Below, one piece after another: positions 1 to 9,684 of a DNA stretch of 29,498 nt; within the stretch, counting starts at the first letter, position 1, and every line of letters starts with the position of its first letter. Under the pieces are notes generated by a model, which worked only from the letters and a program-made list of their open reading frames with translations, did no database searches and was not told the DNA's origin. This stretch comes from Ophiosphaerella korrae (lineage: Eukaryota; Ascomycota; Dothideomycetes; Pleosporales; Phaeosphaeriaceae): NCBI GenBank assembly GCA_028456385.1, contig JALNQF010000446.1:1-29498 (forward strand). Direction: 5' to 3'. The position numbers and the translations under genes are program-made.

Positions 1-56
1 CTCAGTAACCCTCTCCAACAAGGCCCTTACATGGCCGTTACGAAAAAGCCTTTTTA

Positions 57-1775
57 TCAAACTGCTATAACCTCCTTAAAATATGACACTTCCATAACTT
101 TCAACCACTCCTTCCTCTCTGCAATTTGCTCTCCCTCGCCTTGAATGCTTTGATCGAGCCTGATAATGCTAGCTGACAAGCGTTCATGCTCAGCGAATAG
201 TTCCTCCTCAAGCTCTTGGAGCTCATTATCTGTCATAGCTTGAAGTGTTACCTGTTCCTTACGCCGTGCTTCAAGCTAGCGTTGAATTAGTACAATGTGA
301 GATAAATGCGAAGATATTGTAGGAGATACTAACATGTTCATCAGCCGTAGAAGGCGTATTCGACTTCTGTTTCTTGTTCTCCAGATTTCCTGCATCATCA
401 CCTGCACACTCTCACTTTTTCTCCTCCTTCATGGCCTCCCTCCTCTCCTTCATGGCCTTCTCCTTCTCCTTCTCCTTCTCCTTCTCCTTCTCCTTCTCCT
501 TCTCCTTCTCCTTCTCCTTCTCCTTCTCCTTCTCCTTCTCCTTCTCCTTCTCCTTCTCATTCTCATTCTCCTGGCTCTGCCCGCCCTCGGCCTCTGCTGT
601 ACTCGCGTTGGCCTAGTGTATGTTGGGGTCCCCGAGCACGAGGACACGCTTGTCGACCCGATCGAGCATGCCTGCATAGTTTATAGCTGTTTGCTTGTAG
701 GTTGCACCCTCGTCGGAGTTGACTGATGCGCTGGAGCTTGCCGGGCTACTCTGCGACATGCAGGCAGCCTCCTCGAGTTTGGACAAGGCGTTGCTGGCTA
801 TCTGCACAGAGGTTAGCGTAGCAGTCGCTGCATTCGGGGAGAGCAACGCGAGTCGTACCGATGCCGGATGGCTTTCCTCGAAGAGGGATTGTGCCATGCC
901 TTCGTCTACATGTGCGTAGCGCTCCGTCTGCTGCGTAAAGGTTTCGTTGAGCCATTTGTCCACCTGCGTTAGGTCGTCTGGAAGCCAGCCATGTCTGATG
1001 AAGTCTCCAAGGCCCCGGGCATTGAGGAGTTGCGCTGGATTGATCGCGCGATGCGGATCGCTGTCCCGAGCAGCTGCCATCGCAGGGTCGGTCTCGTGAT
1101 CCCAGACATTGGGCCTGCCAAAGTCGAGCAGCATTGGACGCGCTGTATGCGTGCTCTCCAGCGTCTGGGGCGGTAGGATGACATTGCGAGGCGCCAGGTC
1201 CATCTGATACACGCCTGCCGTCAGGGCCACGGCGAATGCGTCTACGACTGCGCGCATAATGTCGAGGCGCCTCAGCTCGTCCAGCGTAGCAGCATTCACA
1301 CACTCCATCGGCTGGCCCTCGACGTAGCTCAGCATCAGCACCGGCACGCGTCGATCGCCGGCATGGTCGTGCTGTTGTGTGCACTTGCAGCCCAGTCGCC
1401 ATCCATAGTATGTCGGTACAATCTCTGGCCGGGGAGAGAGTTGGGGCGCTTGGCCGTGTATAGCCCAAACTGGTGGTAGGCGGCATATTCACGGTAGGCG
1501 TCTTTGAATGCTGCCTCGTTGCGGCTGGTCATGTCTGTGGTGACGTTGCCGGGGTAGAAGTGCGAGTCGCACATCTTGGCCAGCCACCCAACAGCCATGA
1601 GGAATACCTGGGCCCCATCCCGCTTACCACCTTTGAGAATCCTTTCAATGTGTTCCTCGTCGTGCTCCCCCGGGCCAGACTGGGTCTTGCTCGGCAAAAG
1701 TTGGAGCTGAAGGCATGTTATCGTATCCCAGATACAGCTGGTGCGCTCAAAGAGCCGCAGCGTATCCGCAGGCAT
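57..1775 (-). pseudogene. Broken protein-kinase-like gene with Glu-Lys repeat tail
   Basis: This is a decayed member of a fungal protein-kinase-like family. Reading starts at the ATG at 1775. A frameshift is needed near 1470–1480: beyond it the other frame reads PEIVPTYYGW, then VPVLMLSYVEG. Next come MDLAPRN (catalytic-loop-like Asp and Asn) and LLDFG (DFG). An in-frame TAG at 613–615 follows GDPNIH, but the frame stays coding-like beyond it (ANASTAEAEGG, QENENEKEKEK). A TGA follows EEKK near 412. The frame then continues to a clear 58-bp intron at 333–276 (GTTAGT, TACTAAT branch site, CTAG). The last exon, 275–57, encodes an acidic coiled-coil-like tail (NELQELEEELFAEHERL) ending in TGA. 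So there is one frameshift and two internal stops. The TAG fits CAG to TAG, a RIP-type change. Sequencing error could explain the frameshift but not both stops. The kinase-like identity is fairly secure; the substrate is unknown. Confidence 0.7.
456..570. repeat. (CCTTCT)n hexanucleotide repeat
   Basis: About 17 near-perfect CCTTCT units end in two CATTCT variants. On the minus strand, in the frame of the broken kinase-like gene, it encodes alternating Glu-Lys, then Glu-Asn. A hexamer keeps the frame as it changes length, which fits an origin inside coding sequence. It also creates spurious poly-Leu, poly-Ser/Phe and poly-Arg reading frames. Confidence 0.9.
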
Positions 1776-1796
1776 GCAGATGTGTAGTGTAAACTA

Positions 1797-2189
1797 ACGT
1801 GGTTTACAAGCGAGCGCCGGGCCCCAAAACACACTAAAAAAGTTTAAAAACAGCCTCTTGAATCTTAACAATAACTTAACAGAATGATCTAAAAATCTTG
1901 TATAAGCCTTAAATACGTATCTTAAGACTAGCATCTAAGTTTAAAAAGAATATATTAAGTTGTTTTGAGATATAGTAAAATAATAAATATAGAAAATTAG
2001 TGACCAAAATATTATATCCAAGGAACGATAGAACCTATAAAGCCAAGAATTCTAGGATAGACTTAAAAAGTATAAGAAGCTACACATAAGTTTTTAGAGT
2101 ATTTTATAGAGCTATTGTTGAGATTCAAGAGGCTGCTTTTCAACTTTTTTGGTGTGTTTTGGGACCCGGCGCTCGCTTGTAAACCGCGT
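1797..2189. mobile_element. MITE 1, 393-bp non-autonomous element with long TIRs
   Basis: An AT-rich element bounded by terminal inverted repeats of about 80 bp (about 1797–1876 and 2110–2189). Outer ends are ACGTGGTTTACAAGCG on the left and, read inward on the other strand, ACGCGGTTTACAAGCG. Both arms continue through GCGCCGGG, CCCAAAACACAC and CCTCTTGAATCT with a few mismatches. The interior has no coding potential. A TA dinucleotide precedes the left end (1795–1796); the right flank reads CA. A TA target site would point to a Tc1/mariner-type transposase acting in trans, but one TA is weak evidence alone. The element lies 21 bp upstream of the start codon of the broken kinase-like gene. 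Confidence 0.9.
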
Positions 2190-2656
2190 CAATACTGTTA
2201 CATGTGGAATGAAATACATCGACACCAGAATCACCAAACTTAGAAATATTCGGAATCGATTAATCTTGCATAAACACCAGTGGTTGAGATTCTAAGGCGA
2301 GCATGATGATGTAGCCTATGATCGAAGGCTCTGATGTGCCTTGGGACGCATGGCGAATGTCATATTCGTGCGATGATCTTGGGTTATAGATTGCGGTGCA
2401 TGCATTCTTCTTACTTTTATGTTGCCATTGCTACATTGCGATTCCTTCCTACCTTCTATAGGTACAGCTTCCTGAACGCGGCCTCTCAAACAAAATGGCC
2501 CAACCCCAACTGTATCGTATTAAAACTCGACTTGATAATACTCGTGATTCTAGAGTCGAAGAATATCAATAACCTCTCCAATCGCTCCGAATTCAGCCAT
2601 AAAAAGGGTATATTTATCTAGTTCCACTACTGGAACGGCCGCTAGACACGGGGCTC
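2190..2656. other. Intergenic, no gene recognised
   Basis: This stretch follows MITE 1. The only sizeable open frame (2334–2621, plus) has no recognisable motif and no splice pattern linking it to a neighbour. I see no inverted repeats or RNA gene here. Confidence 0.5.
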
Positions 2657-2899
2657 GTGCAGCCCAACGTCCTTATTTTTCCTGGCATCCTTCAGGTTAC
2701 CATCGACCTAGAATTCAACGCCGTCGCTAGCATTAATCCTACCACCCCCCGCCTTGAGAAAATGGGCAAAAAAAAGGGGGTTCTGCTAGAGCCAGCAAAC
2801 GATACCAACATCACCGACTTCTTTCGCAAGCGTGAGAGAGGTACATTGATTAGCCTTGGCTGTGGAGCGGGAGCTGGTGTTTCTAGATCAAGAAGATAG
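2657..2899 (+). CDS. Short ORF with a PCNA-box-like ITDFF motif
   Basis: An 80-codon open frame of unknown family. From residue 36 it reads MGKKKGVLLEPANDTN followed by ITDFFRKRERG. That resembles the hydrophobic and basic part of a PCNA-interacting peptide, but the usual leading Gln is replaced by Asp. The frame ends at a TAG (2897–2899), overlapping by a few bases the 3' end of the TPR relic on the other strand. It lies in a decayed region and could be an N-terminal remnant of a larger lost gene or chance. I do not assign a function. Confidence 0.25.
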   Translation: MQPNVLIFPGILQVTIDLEFNAVASINPTTPRLEKMGKKKGVLLEPANDTNITDFFRKRERGTLISLGCGAGAGVSRSRR

Positions 2900-3590
2900 C
2901 GATGGCCATTAGATCCACAGCCTCTATACATTGGCCCTGGCATTTCCTTGTGGTGACTAGGCTAGCCATGGCGGCTGGGGTGATTGGGTGTTCCGCTCCA
3001 AGCTTTGTCTTGGTAGTCTTCATTGCTTGCATAGATAGCTCCTCTACATCCTTCAATGGCCATTGTTTTGTATATATGCGCGCCAGGCAGGGCATGCTGT
3101 TTGGAGTAGAGGCATGATTTTCTAGCTTCATCTTCCTCTTCTTTAGAATTTGTAATCCTAGTTTCTGTGCTTCATCCCACTGATTTTTACTGCCGTATGT
3201 CTTCATTAAGTTAGACATAACAGTGAGCATAGAAGGGCGATCTCCCCCTAGACTCTTCAAGCTTGCATGAAATAGTCGTACTTCTCGTTCCTCGGCTTCA
3301 CCCCACTACCCTAGTTTTATATATGTTAACGCTAGGTTGTTTGCGCTAGCTATTGTTTCAAGATGGTCTTCTCCTAGCTTCTGAATGCAAGCTTCCCTTT
3401 ACGTTCAACTGTAGCTCCTCTGCCTTGTCCTACTGCCCTCCCAGCTAGTATGCTGATGCTAGCCTTCCCACACTCTGCCACATGTCCTCATTCTCTTGTC
3501 CTAATTTCATCCGCCGCGCTTTCATCGACTTTTTTAGCCAATTACACGGCTTCAACTACGCTTCTTTTCTTACGCGCATAGTTTGCAGCG
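2883..3590 (-). pseudogene. Decayed kinesin-light-chain-type TPR repeat array
   Basis: The minus strand encodes tandem 42-residue repeats of the kinesin-light-chain-type TPR class, typical of the C-terminus of fungal NLR-like (NB-ARC or NACHT) and related proteins. Recognisable stretches are MKARRMKLGQENEDMWQSVG near 3520, then LASAY-stop-LGGQ-stop-DKAEELQL, then a frameshift near 3385–3395. After that come KLGEDHLETIASANNLALTY, IKLG-stop-WGEAEE, and a clean stretch from 3260 to 2883 (WDEAQKLGLQILKKRKMKL, KLGAEHPITPAAMASL). The three stops sit where the repeat expects Gln, Trp and Gln. Each fits a change at CpA (CAG to TAG, or TGG to TAG via the other strand). No NTPase domain remains on this strand. 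The ATG at 3260 is internal to the array and not a real start. Confidence 0.75.
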
Positions 3591-3599
3591 CGATTAGAA

Positions 3600-4107
3600 G
3601 ATCTGGATTCCGACAGCGATGAAGAGGAATGGAAAGCCGAGAAATTGTAAATGTTCGAAGAACAGCAAAAAGAGACAGAACTACCCCTAAAGCTACTGAA
3701 TGAGCTGCTGTTGAAGGCAAAAGAAGACGCTGTTGCTAGAGCTGCTGTGAGGAATCAGAGTAGTTCAACTACAGTGGCTTGTGACGTTTGGTACTCAAAA
3801 CTGGGGCATACAAAATAGTGGGGACATTAATGGTGGAATTTTCATTGGGGAAAGTAATAATTTCACTAACGACACTCTATGTGTTAGTGGGTACAACAGT
3901 GGTAAGATTGATAGCATCGTTTCTATAGCGGTATTGTCATTTCATTCGAACACCAGAGACATACCCGTCGATAGTCCATCCAGAATACCTGAAATGACGC
4001 CTCGCGCCCTGATCCTTGCTCTCTACCTAGTCAACACACTACTCCAAGAACATATCAAATATTTGGGCTGCATTTTCCTCAAAAGTGCTCCAACTACGCT
4101 TAATTAA
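3600..4107 (+). pseudogene. Possible plus-strand coding remnant, acidic then Gly/Asn-rich
   Basis: Codon-like plus-strand sequence begins at 3602 with LDSDSDEEEWKAEKL, a TAA, and then a Glu/Lys/Leu-rich stretch (ETELPLKLLNELLLKAKEDA). In a different frame, from 3781, it becomes VTFGTQNWGIQNSGDINGG followed by IFIGESNN. The Gly/Asn spacing resembles the short motifs linking N-terminal and NTPase modules in some fungal NLR-like proteins. No domain is intact and a frame change is needed, so this is a remnant or chance. The adjacent TPR relic makes a lost NLR-like locus conceivable, but the two lie on opposite strands. Confidence 0.25.
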
Positions 4108-5716
4108 GACTTACAGTTCAGCAAAGAACTCTTCAAGCATACAGCATAGAAGTTAGCACTCTAGTCGTGTGCCGGGTCTATTTCAAAAAGGAGGAAACCA
4201 AGGGGTATGATGAGTTGTAGCTTGACTGTAATATTGATATCAAGTTAGGCATGGCTTTGCAAGATTTTAGGTGCTATGGATGCGCTTTGAAATTGAACAA
4301 AAGAATAAATATTTTGCATTAGATTTGGCGATTGCAATGTATATTCTCACTGTCTACCAAAAAGGAAACACATATTCGGCTATAGGTGTTCGTTATTCCG
4401 CCGTGTGCTGGGATGAGAATTCAAAAAAAAAAAAAAAAAAAAAAAAAAGTCAAATTCGTACGAGGTGCTGTGGGTCTTACGCTGATGCCTATTAGAAACT
4501 GAACTTAGGGGGGTAAATGATCAGAAACGTTTCGAATATGTTGAGTTCTTTTGGAGAAGTAGGAATATATTCTTCTGTTAGGAGTGAACAACGTAACTCT
4601 TCACTGGTTTTCAGGAAGATTGAGTAATCGATATGACTTTGCATTGGTCTATCTTGGATTCACTGTTGTTTTGGTACTTATACGAATAGTAATTGGGCAC
4701 AAATAGATGAGTATACCCCTAAAGAAACTACTAATTCCCCTTGGTAATGTTTCTGCCAGAACAGTAGAAAATATATCATGGAACGTTTTGAGCGACGTAA
4801 TCAGACATTGTAGGTCTATTTTCTCATTTAATATTAATTCTCTTCGCACACGAAATACCTTCCTTCTACTCCTTGTACTCAAATTCCACTAATAATTCAT
4901 CAACTCATTTCCACCGATTGTTCCCTTACGTACGCCAGATAACTCTTACACCATCTATGATTCAAACTACATTCTCCTTGAATTACAGGATAAGCCCTGC
5001 CTCAAAAAAAATTCACGAATATTTAAAGGAGAGGAGCATTATTGCATGGAGTCGTGCGCTGGACTACATCCGTGCAATACCCACGCTAATCCCAAAGTAG
5101 AAATGAGGCTCCGTCCATGCGATGTTGGCAACCGTCTAGATGGTTCATTCCCGAGGGACCGACTGCATGTCGGTCAAAGGAGGACGGCAAGGTCAATTCA
5201 GTAAGCTCTGTCAGATGCCAGCGTTGTGATGTTCAAGATTAACCCCCTCTATCGCCACCCTGCGGGTCTCGTATGTTACTCCTCACCTAGATCTACCGGA
5301 CCAATCAGGGTGCGCATAACTCATCTTGTGATCTAGCACTGCGGGCAATATGCATCTCCAAGACACAACGCATCGAAATCACCATTGGGCCAACGAGAAG
5401 GCAATATGCTCCTCTGCAAGGCAGATGGTAGGCAACCTAGTCATCTGCGTTCGTTGGCAACCTTCACACCACTGTCTCTTAGCATCGGAAAATGTAGTTC
5501 CGCAGAGCCTCAAAGTGATGCCTCACTCTGAGGGATAAATGCCTTAGGATGCATACCAGCCGATCGTAGTAAGCTTAAACTACTTCGGCCTCGACTACTG
5601 CACCTGTTATCGCTTTCCTTGACCGGTCCGCTTGAACCAATTATACGACGCCACGACCTCGGGAACATCTGCCATCTAGTCTGCCTCCTAACAGCCCTTC
5701 GTTCAACCTTACCATC
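4108..5716. other. Gene-poor AT-rich stretch
   Basis: It contains several short open frames (for example 4271–4495, 4873–5100, 5350–5538, plus) with no recognisable domain, splice pattern or partner. A 26-bp poly(A) run lies at 4423–4448. Many in-frame stops and an AT-rich composition suggest decayed sequence. Nothing here supports a gene. Confidence 0.5.
4423..4448. repeat. Poly(A) homopolymer, 26 bp
   Basis: An uninterrupted run of 26 A. It is not preceded by recognisable coding sequence, so it cannot be called a retroposed tail. Confidence 0.9.
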
Positions 5717-6008
5717 ATGTCCGATTATGTGTGGGACTCATACGACACCTATCGCCTAAGGCAGCTGGATCTAGAAAATTTTCTAACGGAAACTTTTGGA
5801 AAACTGGATTTCCACGTCAGCGTACGTCGCAGGACGCAGGAAGGTGCTTGGAGGACTAAATTGACCAGGTCGAGGCTGGAATCTACCGCTTCCAGGTGCC
5901 ACGTGCGCTAAAACAAGTACTGTTCCTGTATCGTGCGTTGTTCTAGCTAACAAGTTCTGCTAGGCAGAGAGAGAAAAGCTTGCAGACAAGCGAGTGGAGG
6001 AGTACTAA
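5717..6008 (+). CDS. Small 65-residue protein encoded in three exons
   Basis: I do not recognise a named family. Splicing two 47-bp introns gives a continuous frame. Exon 1 is 5717–5821; intron 1 is 5822–5868 (GTACGT, CTAAAT, CCAG). Exon 2 is 5869–5916; intron 2 is 5917–5963 (GTACTG, GCTAACA, CTAG). Exon 3 is 5964–6008, ending in TAA. Both introns are phase 0. The product starts MSDYVWDSYDTYRLRQLDLE, continues FLTETFGKLDFHVSVEAGIY, then RFQVPRALKQAEREKLADKR, and ends VEEY. It looks like a compact soluble protein with a short β-rich centre and a charged helical end. There is no signal peptide or membrane segment. Unspliced, the frame runs to 5911 with an unlikely Arg-rich end, so the spliced model is better. 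It lies 282 bp upstream of the CorA-like gene on the same strand. Confidence 0.6.
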
Positions 6009-6217
6009 TGCGTTGAGAGGGAGTGAGGACTCGAATTGGACACACGATCATCAAATTTGCAAAACTCTCGCCTTGTGGTGGGCGTAATTCATCTCTTCGA
6101 GATATTGTGTACAGACAAGGCTTAGTTGCCCTTTGGAGTAGACCGGAGGGCAACAGGCACTTTTTAGTGGGGTTCACAAGGTCTCTATGTGAAGACCTGC
6201 GCCGTTTCTATTATCCT

Positions 6218-6223
6218 TATAAA
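6218..6223 (+). promoter_or_regulatory. Candidate TATA box of the CorA-like gene
   Basis: TATAAA lies 67 bp upstream of the ATG at 6291, a reasonable spacing for a fungal core promoter. This rests on sequence and position alone. Confidence 0.3.
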
Positions 6224-6290
6224 GACGGGATTAGGCCGTGGAGGTAGATTGCCATCTCAGAGTATATTTTAATGCCAGCCTACATCTCCA

Positions 6291-8421
6291 ATGGACGCCA
6301 ATGGCAATTTCATTCAATCCTGCAAGGATTATCTCAATTATCCAAAGAACCTCATTCATCATGATGCCCTCAGTCACACAATTAAAGCCTATTATGAGAG
6401 ATTAGTATTTCACAGCAAGTCTCTGTTCAACGAGAAGCCAAAACAGGCCGCCGTAGACTTTCTAGATCTTAACAATGGCGATACGGCATTTTCGAAGCGC
6501 TGTGTTCCCGATCTTCGGGATATGAAGCTGCTTCTAAGGGAGGCATTGAGTCCGGGGCAACGCGATCCACAATGTAGATTTATGTGAGTTTGCAACTTTT
6601 GCATGGAATTATGTCTAATTATTACAGTTTTTTGCATGCACCACATAGCCGTGCTACACTGCGTATATCGCATCCCATGTTAGCCTTTTTGTTCTCCTAC
6701 CATCAGATTATGCCGTCATTTCTGGACTTCCTTTTTCCTTTTGGGAAGCAGGTGTATGCAAGAGATGCCCATTTCAGTGGACTACGAGAAGAATCCCGTT
6801 TTGATAAAAAACGAAGTGACATCGGATTGGCTAGTTTGGGTCGGTCTGGTAGTGATTTACGTATTTGCTACAACCTTCGGTCTGTGGAACGGTCGACGGA
6901 ACAGCCAGGACTGCAGTGGTCTATACGCCAGACAGCAATATACCATGAGTTTGACGTCAAAACAGGCCGAGCCTTATGGATTTTTGTAAAAGGCAATAAG
7001 TTAATTAAAGAACGTATCACCGAGGCGTCGACTCTTTCTCCACTCGCGAGGCTGCAGTCGCTGAGCGAGATGTTCGCCGCATCGCTTGCACCTCACCTAC
7101 TCATATGCGACTGGGCTGGCGAAAATTGGCGTTGGTATATCAACGACCTTGAGGAGCAACTACAAGAGCTTACAAGAGATGTTTTAGCCGCCCAAGTCGA
7201 TAGGCCTCCGAGTCCAATCACATCGCCATCGATACCCACGTCACCCATGAGTTCCCCTTCAAGATCAAGCACATTTCCAATATTTTCCCGATCTCAGACA
7301 GGCCTATACTCTGGAAAGTCTCGCACTGATTCTGGGTTCACAGTCCCAGCTTCTCCATCGCAAGCACCAACATTGATTAATGATCCCGCATCACCGGGAC
7401 TAAAAAATGGATTCCAATCATGCCATAGAGGACTTTTGGTCCCCAAGACAGGGTCATTCTCTCGTGCCGTTAGCGAATTAAAGTCTGGTACCTCACGCTT
7501 GTGGCAAGAGAGACACAAGAAAGGATTACAGTCTACACCCGCAGTAGAAATGGAGAGCGTATTACCCCCAGAAAATGGGCATTTATCGTGTAAAGAAACT
7601 GCGCCGCCTATCGGAGACAGTGTGGAAGGAAAACAAGAGATCATAACCTTCAGAGACCTACAACGTATTCAATATATTGAAGAAAAGGCGCAGGAGGCTC
7701 TTCTTGTTCTGAAGTCGAACGGGGAGGTCCTTGAAGAGCTGAAAAAATATTACAAATATGCTACAAGCCATATTGAATTTCCGTCAGAGCTCTCTGATGG
7801 CTGCGAAGCGGAATTAGCCCGCTTTGATAGATGTGCAGCCGGTGCAGAGAAAGACCTGCGGATGCTGCAGTCACGCACCTTGACTCTGATACATTTATTG
7901 GGTAATCGTAAAAGCCTGGTAAGTTGCCCTAAGTATTTTTGTCTACTCTGGTACTAAAACCTACATTATAGTTAAATGGCATCCTTCAATACCGAAGTGC
8001 TAAAGCAAGCGAATCTTCTGCTAAAAAAGCGGAGCTTTCCGCAAATCAAATGGCAGCTTTGACGCTAGATATGCACGAGATCGCACAGAAGACGAAAAGG
8101 GAGACCGTCTCGATGAGGGTAATCACCTCAGTCACTTTGTTTTTCCTTCCAGCAACTTTCCTAGCGGTGAGTATTCTACAGCTAGCTATCGGACCGTATT
8201 AAGCTAAAGTAATATAGACATTCATGAGTACCGACATATTGAAATTTGAAAGTGGGAAAAAGGTTTTTCAACTTGATGGGTTGAAATTATACCTTGCTAT
8301 AGCTTTGCCACTCACAGCCCTGACCTTTTTCGCCTGGTATGCCATCTATCGCCTCGCTGGGAAAGGGCACATGCCTTTTCGGTCTACTAGTGGCGGTGTA
8401 TCCAGAGCTAATATAGTTTGA
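6291..8421 (+). CDS. CorA-like transporter domain protein
   Basis: A fungal CorA-like membrane protein of 660 residues, probably related to divalent-cation channels. Exons are 6291–6583, 6628–7918, 7972–8166 and 8218–8421. Introns are 44, 53 and 51 bp with good sites (GTGAGT to TTACAG; GTAAGT to TTATAG; GTGAGT to ATATAG). The N-terminal half carries family-typical stretches: YPKNLIHHDALSHTIKAYYE, CRFIFLHAPHSRATL (spanning intron 1) and SYHQIMPSFLDFLFPFG. Residues about 215–350 are Ser/Pro-rich and probably disordered. A helical region (about 410–575) leads to two C-terminal membrane segments: about 578–597 (TSVTLFFLPATFLATFMS) and 618–638 (LYLAIALPLTALTFFAWYAI). The loop reads FMSTDILKF, so the canonical CorA GMN signature is absent, as is usual in this fungal group. 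Transport and substrate are therefore inferred only. The start agrees with the onset of similarity I recognise. Confidence 0.85.
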
Positions 8422-9684
8422 TTGTAACATAGATGAGGCTCCGGCCAACATTTTCATCTTGTTTCACTCGGCTCTCCTGCTAGAAACGATCCGTTGCAGC
8501 CAAATCTTTTAATCATACACTTATTTACACCTAGAATCTCAACTAGGCACTGAGGCCTAAGGCAATACTCTCATTTAACAGAAAAACTTGGAAAGAGGCA
8601 TGTAAGATATAGTAGTCAAACAAAGCTTGAAGTCCTGGAACCTATTTTTTTAAGGTAATTATAGATAACGCAGGAGTAATTTGAATATTTTTCTTACGCC
8701 ATTCATTAATATCCTACCTATTGTATACATATCCTATCAATGATAAGGTGATCCTTTTTTACTTTTTTGTGGAAGATTACGCGAGCCGTCGGATCAGTAG
8801 GTGCTGATAGGCACATGAGATATGCAAGTAGCATCATTCCGCACATCTCAGAAGCGCATTAAATCTTTATCATCAACTCTAAGTATGCCTTGTGCAGGCA
8901 GCACCGGTTCTTCAGCATGCTAAAAGTCAAACAAATGTTGATTGTGGCTGTGCCTTGCGTGTGGGCAGAGGCTTGAACTACGGAAGAACACAGCCTGGCA
9001 AACTTTAATGTAATCGGCTGTAGTTTAGGATATTTGGTGATTACTCCTGACGTCAAATTTTTTTTGTGCTTCCCTATTCAGTCAAGTGGGGCTCTCAGTT
9101 TTGGAATGGAACTCACTACTTTTACTTCGGCAGGATGAAATTGCTAACCTGATGGTGAATTTTACTTCTTAAAGGGCAGCATTTTATTTCAGGCCCGGAA
9201 ACATGCAACGAAGCTTCGTCTTACGAGATTCCGTCGCATCGACACGAAGCATGGCTGCAAGCTGCGTTGAAAACGAAGCGAACTGCATGCGTCTAAGCCT
9301 CCCGAGGTCTCCAACGCTACCCAGATTTTTATTGCTGCACGCCTGAGGTGTACCCAAAGATCTGTTTACATAGAGTCCGCCTATCCGGCAATCAGCCTGG
9401 CTTCCATTGAAGAGTCCTTCAAAATGATACGAGTCGACTAGCGCAAAGATAGGGGCGATGCATCAGTTGTGCTGCGCCAGCCCGGTTCCCGGCCGCGACT
9501 ATCGATTTGACACCCCACAGAATTGGTGACGGTTGTGCCTTTGTATATGACCACTCACATATTCACTCAGCTCTCATGTATCAGACTCGTTCCACAATCG
9601 TATCAGGTACAAGTATTACATTATACACGTGCGTCGTTCATTTATCACCTATCCTCTTTCGACTCATACTACCTCATTCATGTT
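8422..9684. other. Intergenic between CorA-like and kinase–vWA genes
   Basis: AT-rich at first, more mixed after 9180. Open frames here are short and unrecognised (for example 8859–9056, minus). The part just upstream of 9685 stays open in frame from 9523 and probably belongs to the 5' leader of the next gene. No repeat, RNA gene or convincing core promoter was seen. Confidence 0.5.

Noticed and set aside
390..415. Mini-intron (GTGAGA to GCAG) removing the TGA in the kinase-like gene
   Set aside because: It would be only about 26 bp. Joining GTGAGA to the later CTAG acceptor gives the wrong phase.
334..726. Poly-Leu, Ser/Phe and poly-Arg reading frames on both strands
   Set aside because: They are frames of the CCTTCT hexamer. 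The supported frame is the minus-strand Glu-Lys one, continuous with the kinase-like gene.
8224..8421. Separate 65-codon gene with one membrane segment
   Set aside because: It is the last exon of the CorA-like gene, joined by a 51-bp consensus intron that completes the first membrane segment.
9523..9684. 54-residue N-terminal extension of copy A
   Set aside because: The paralogue starts at the position equivalent to 9685 with a stop just upstream, and the extra residues have no counterpart.
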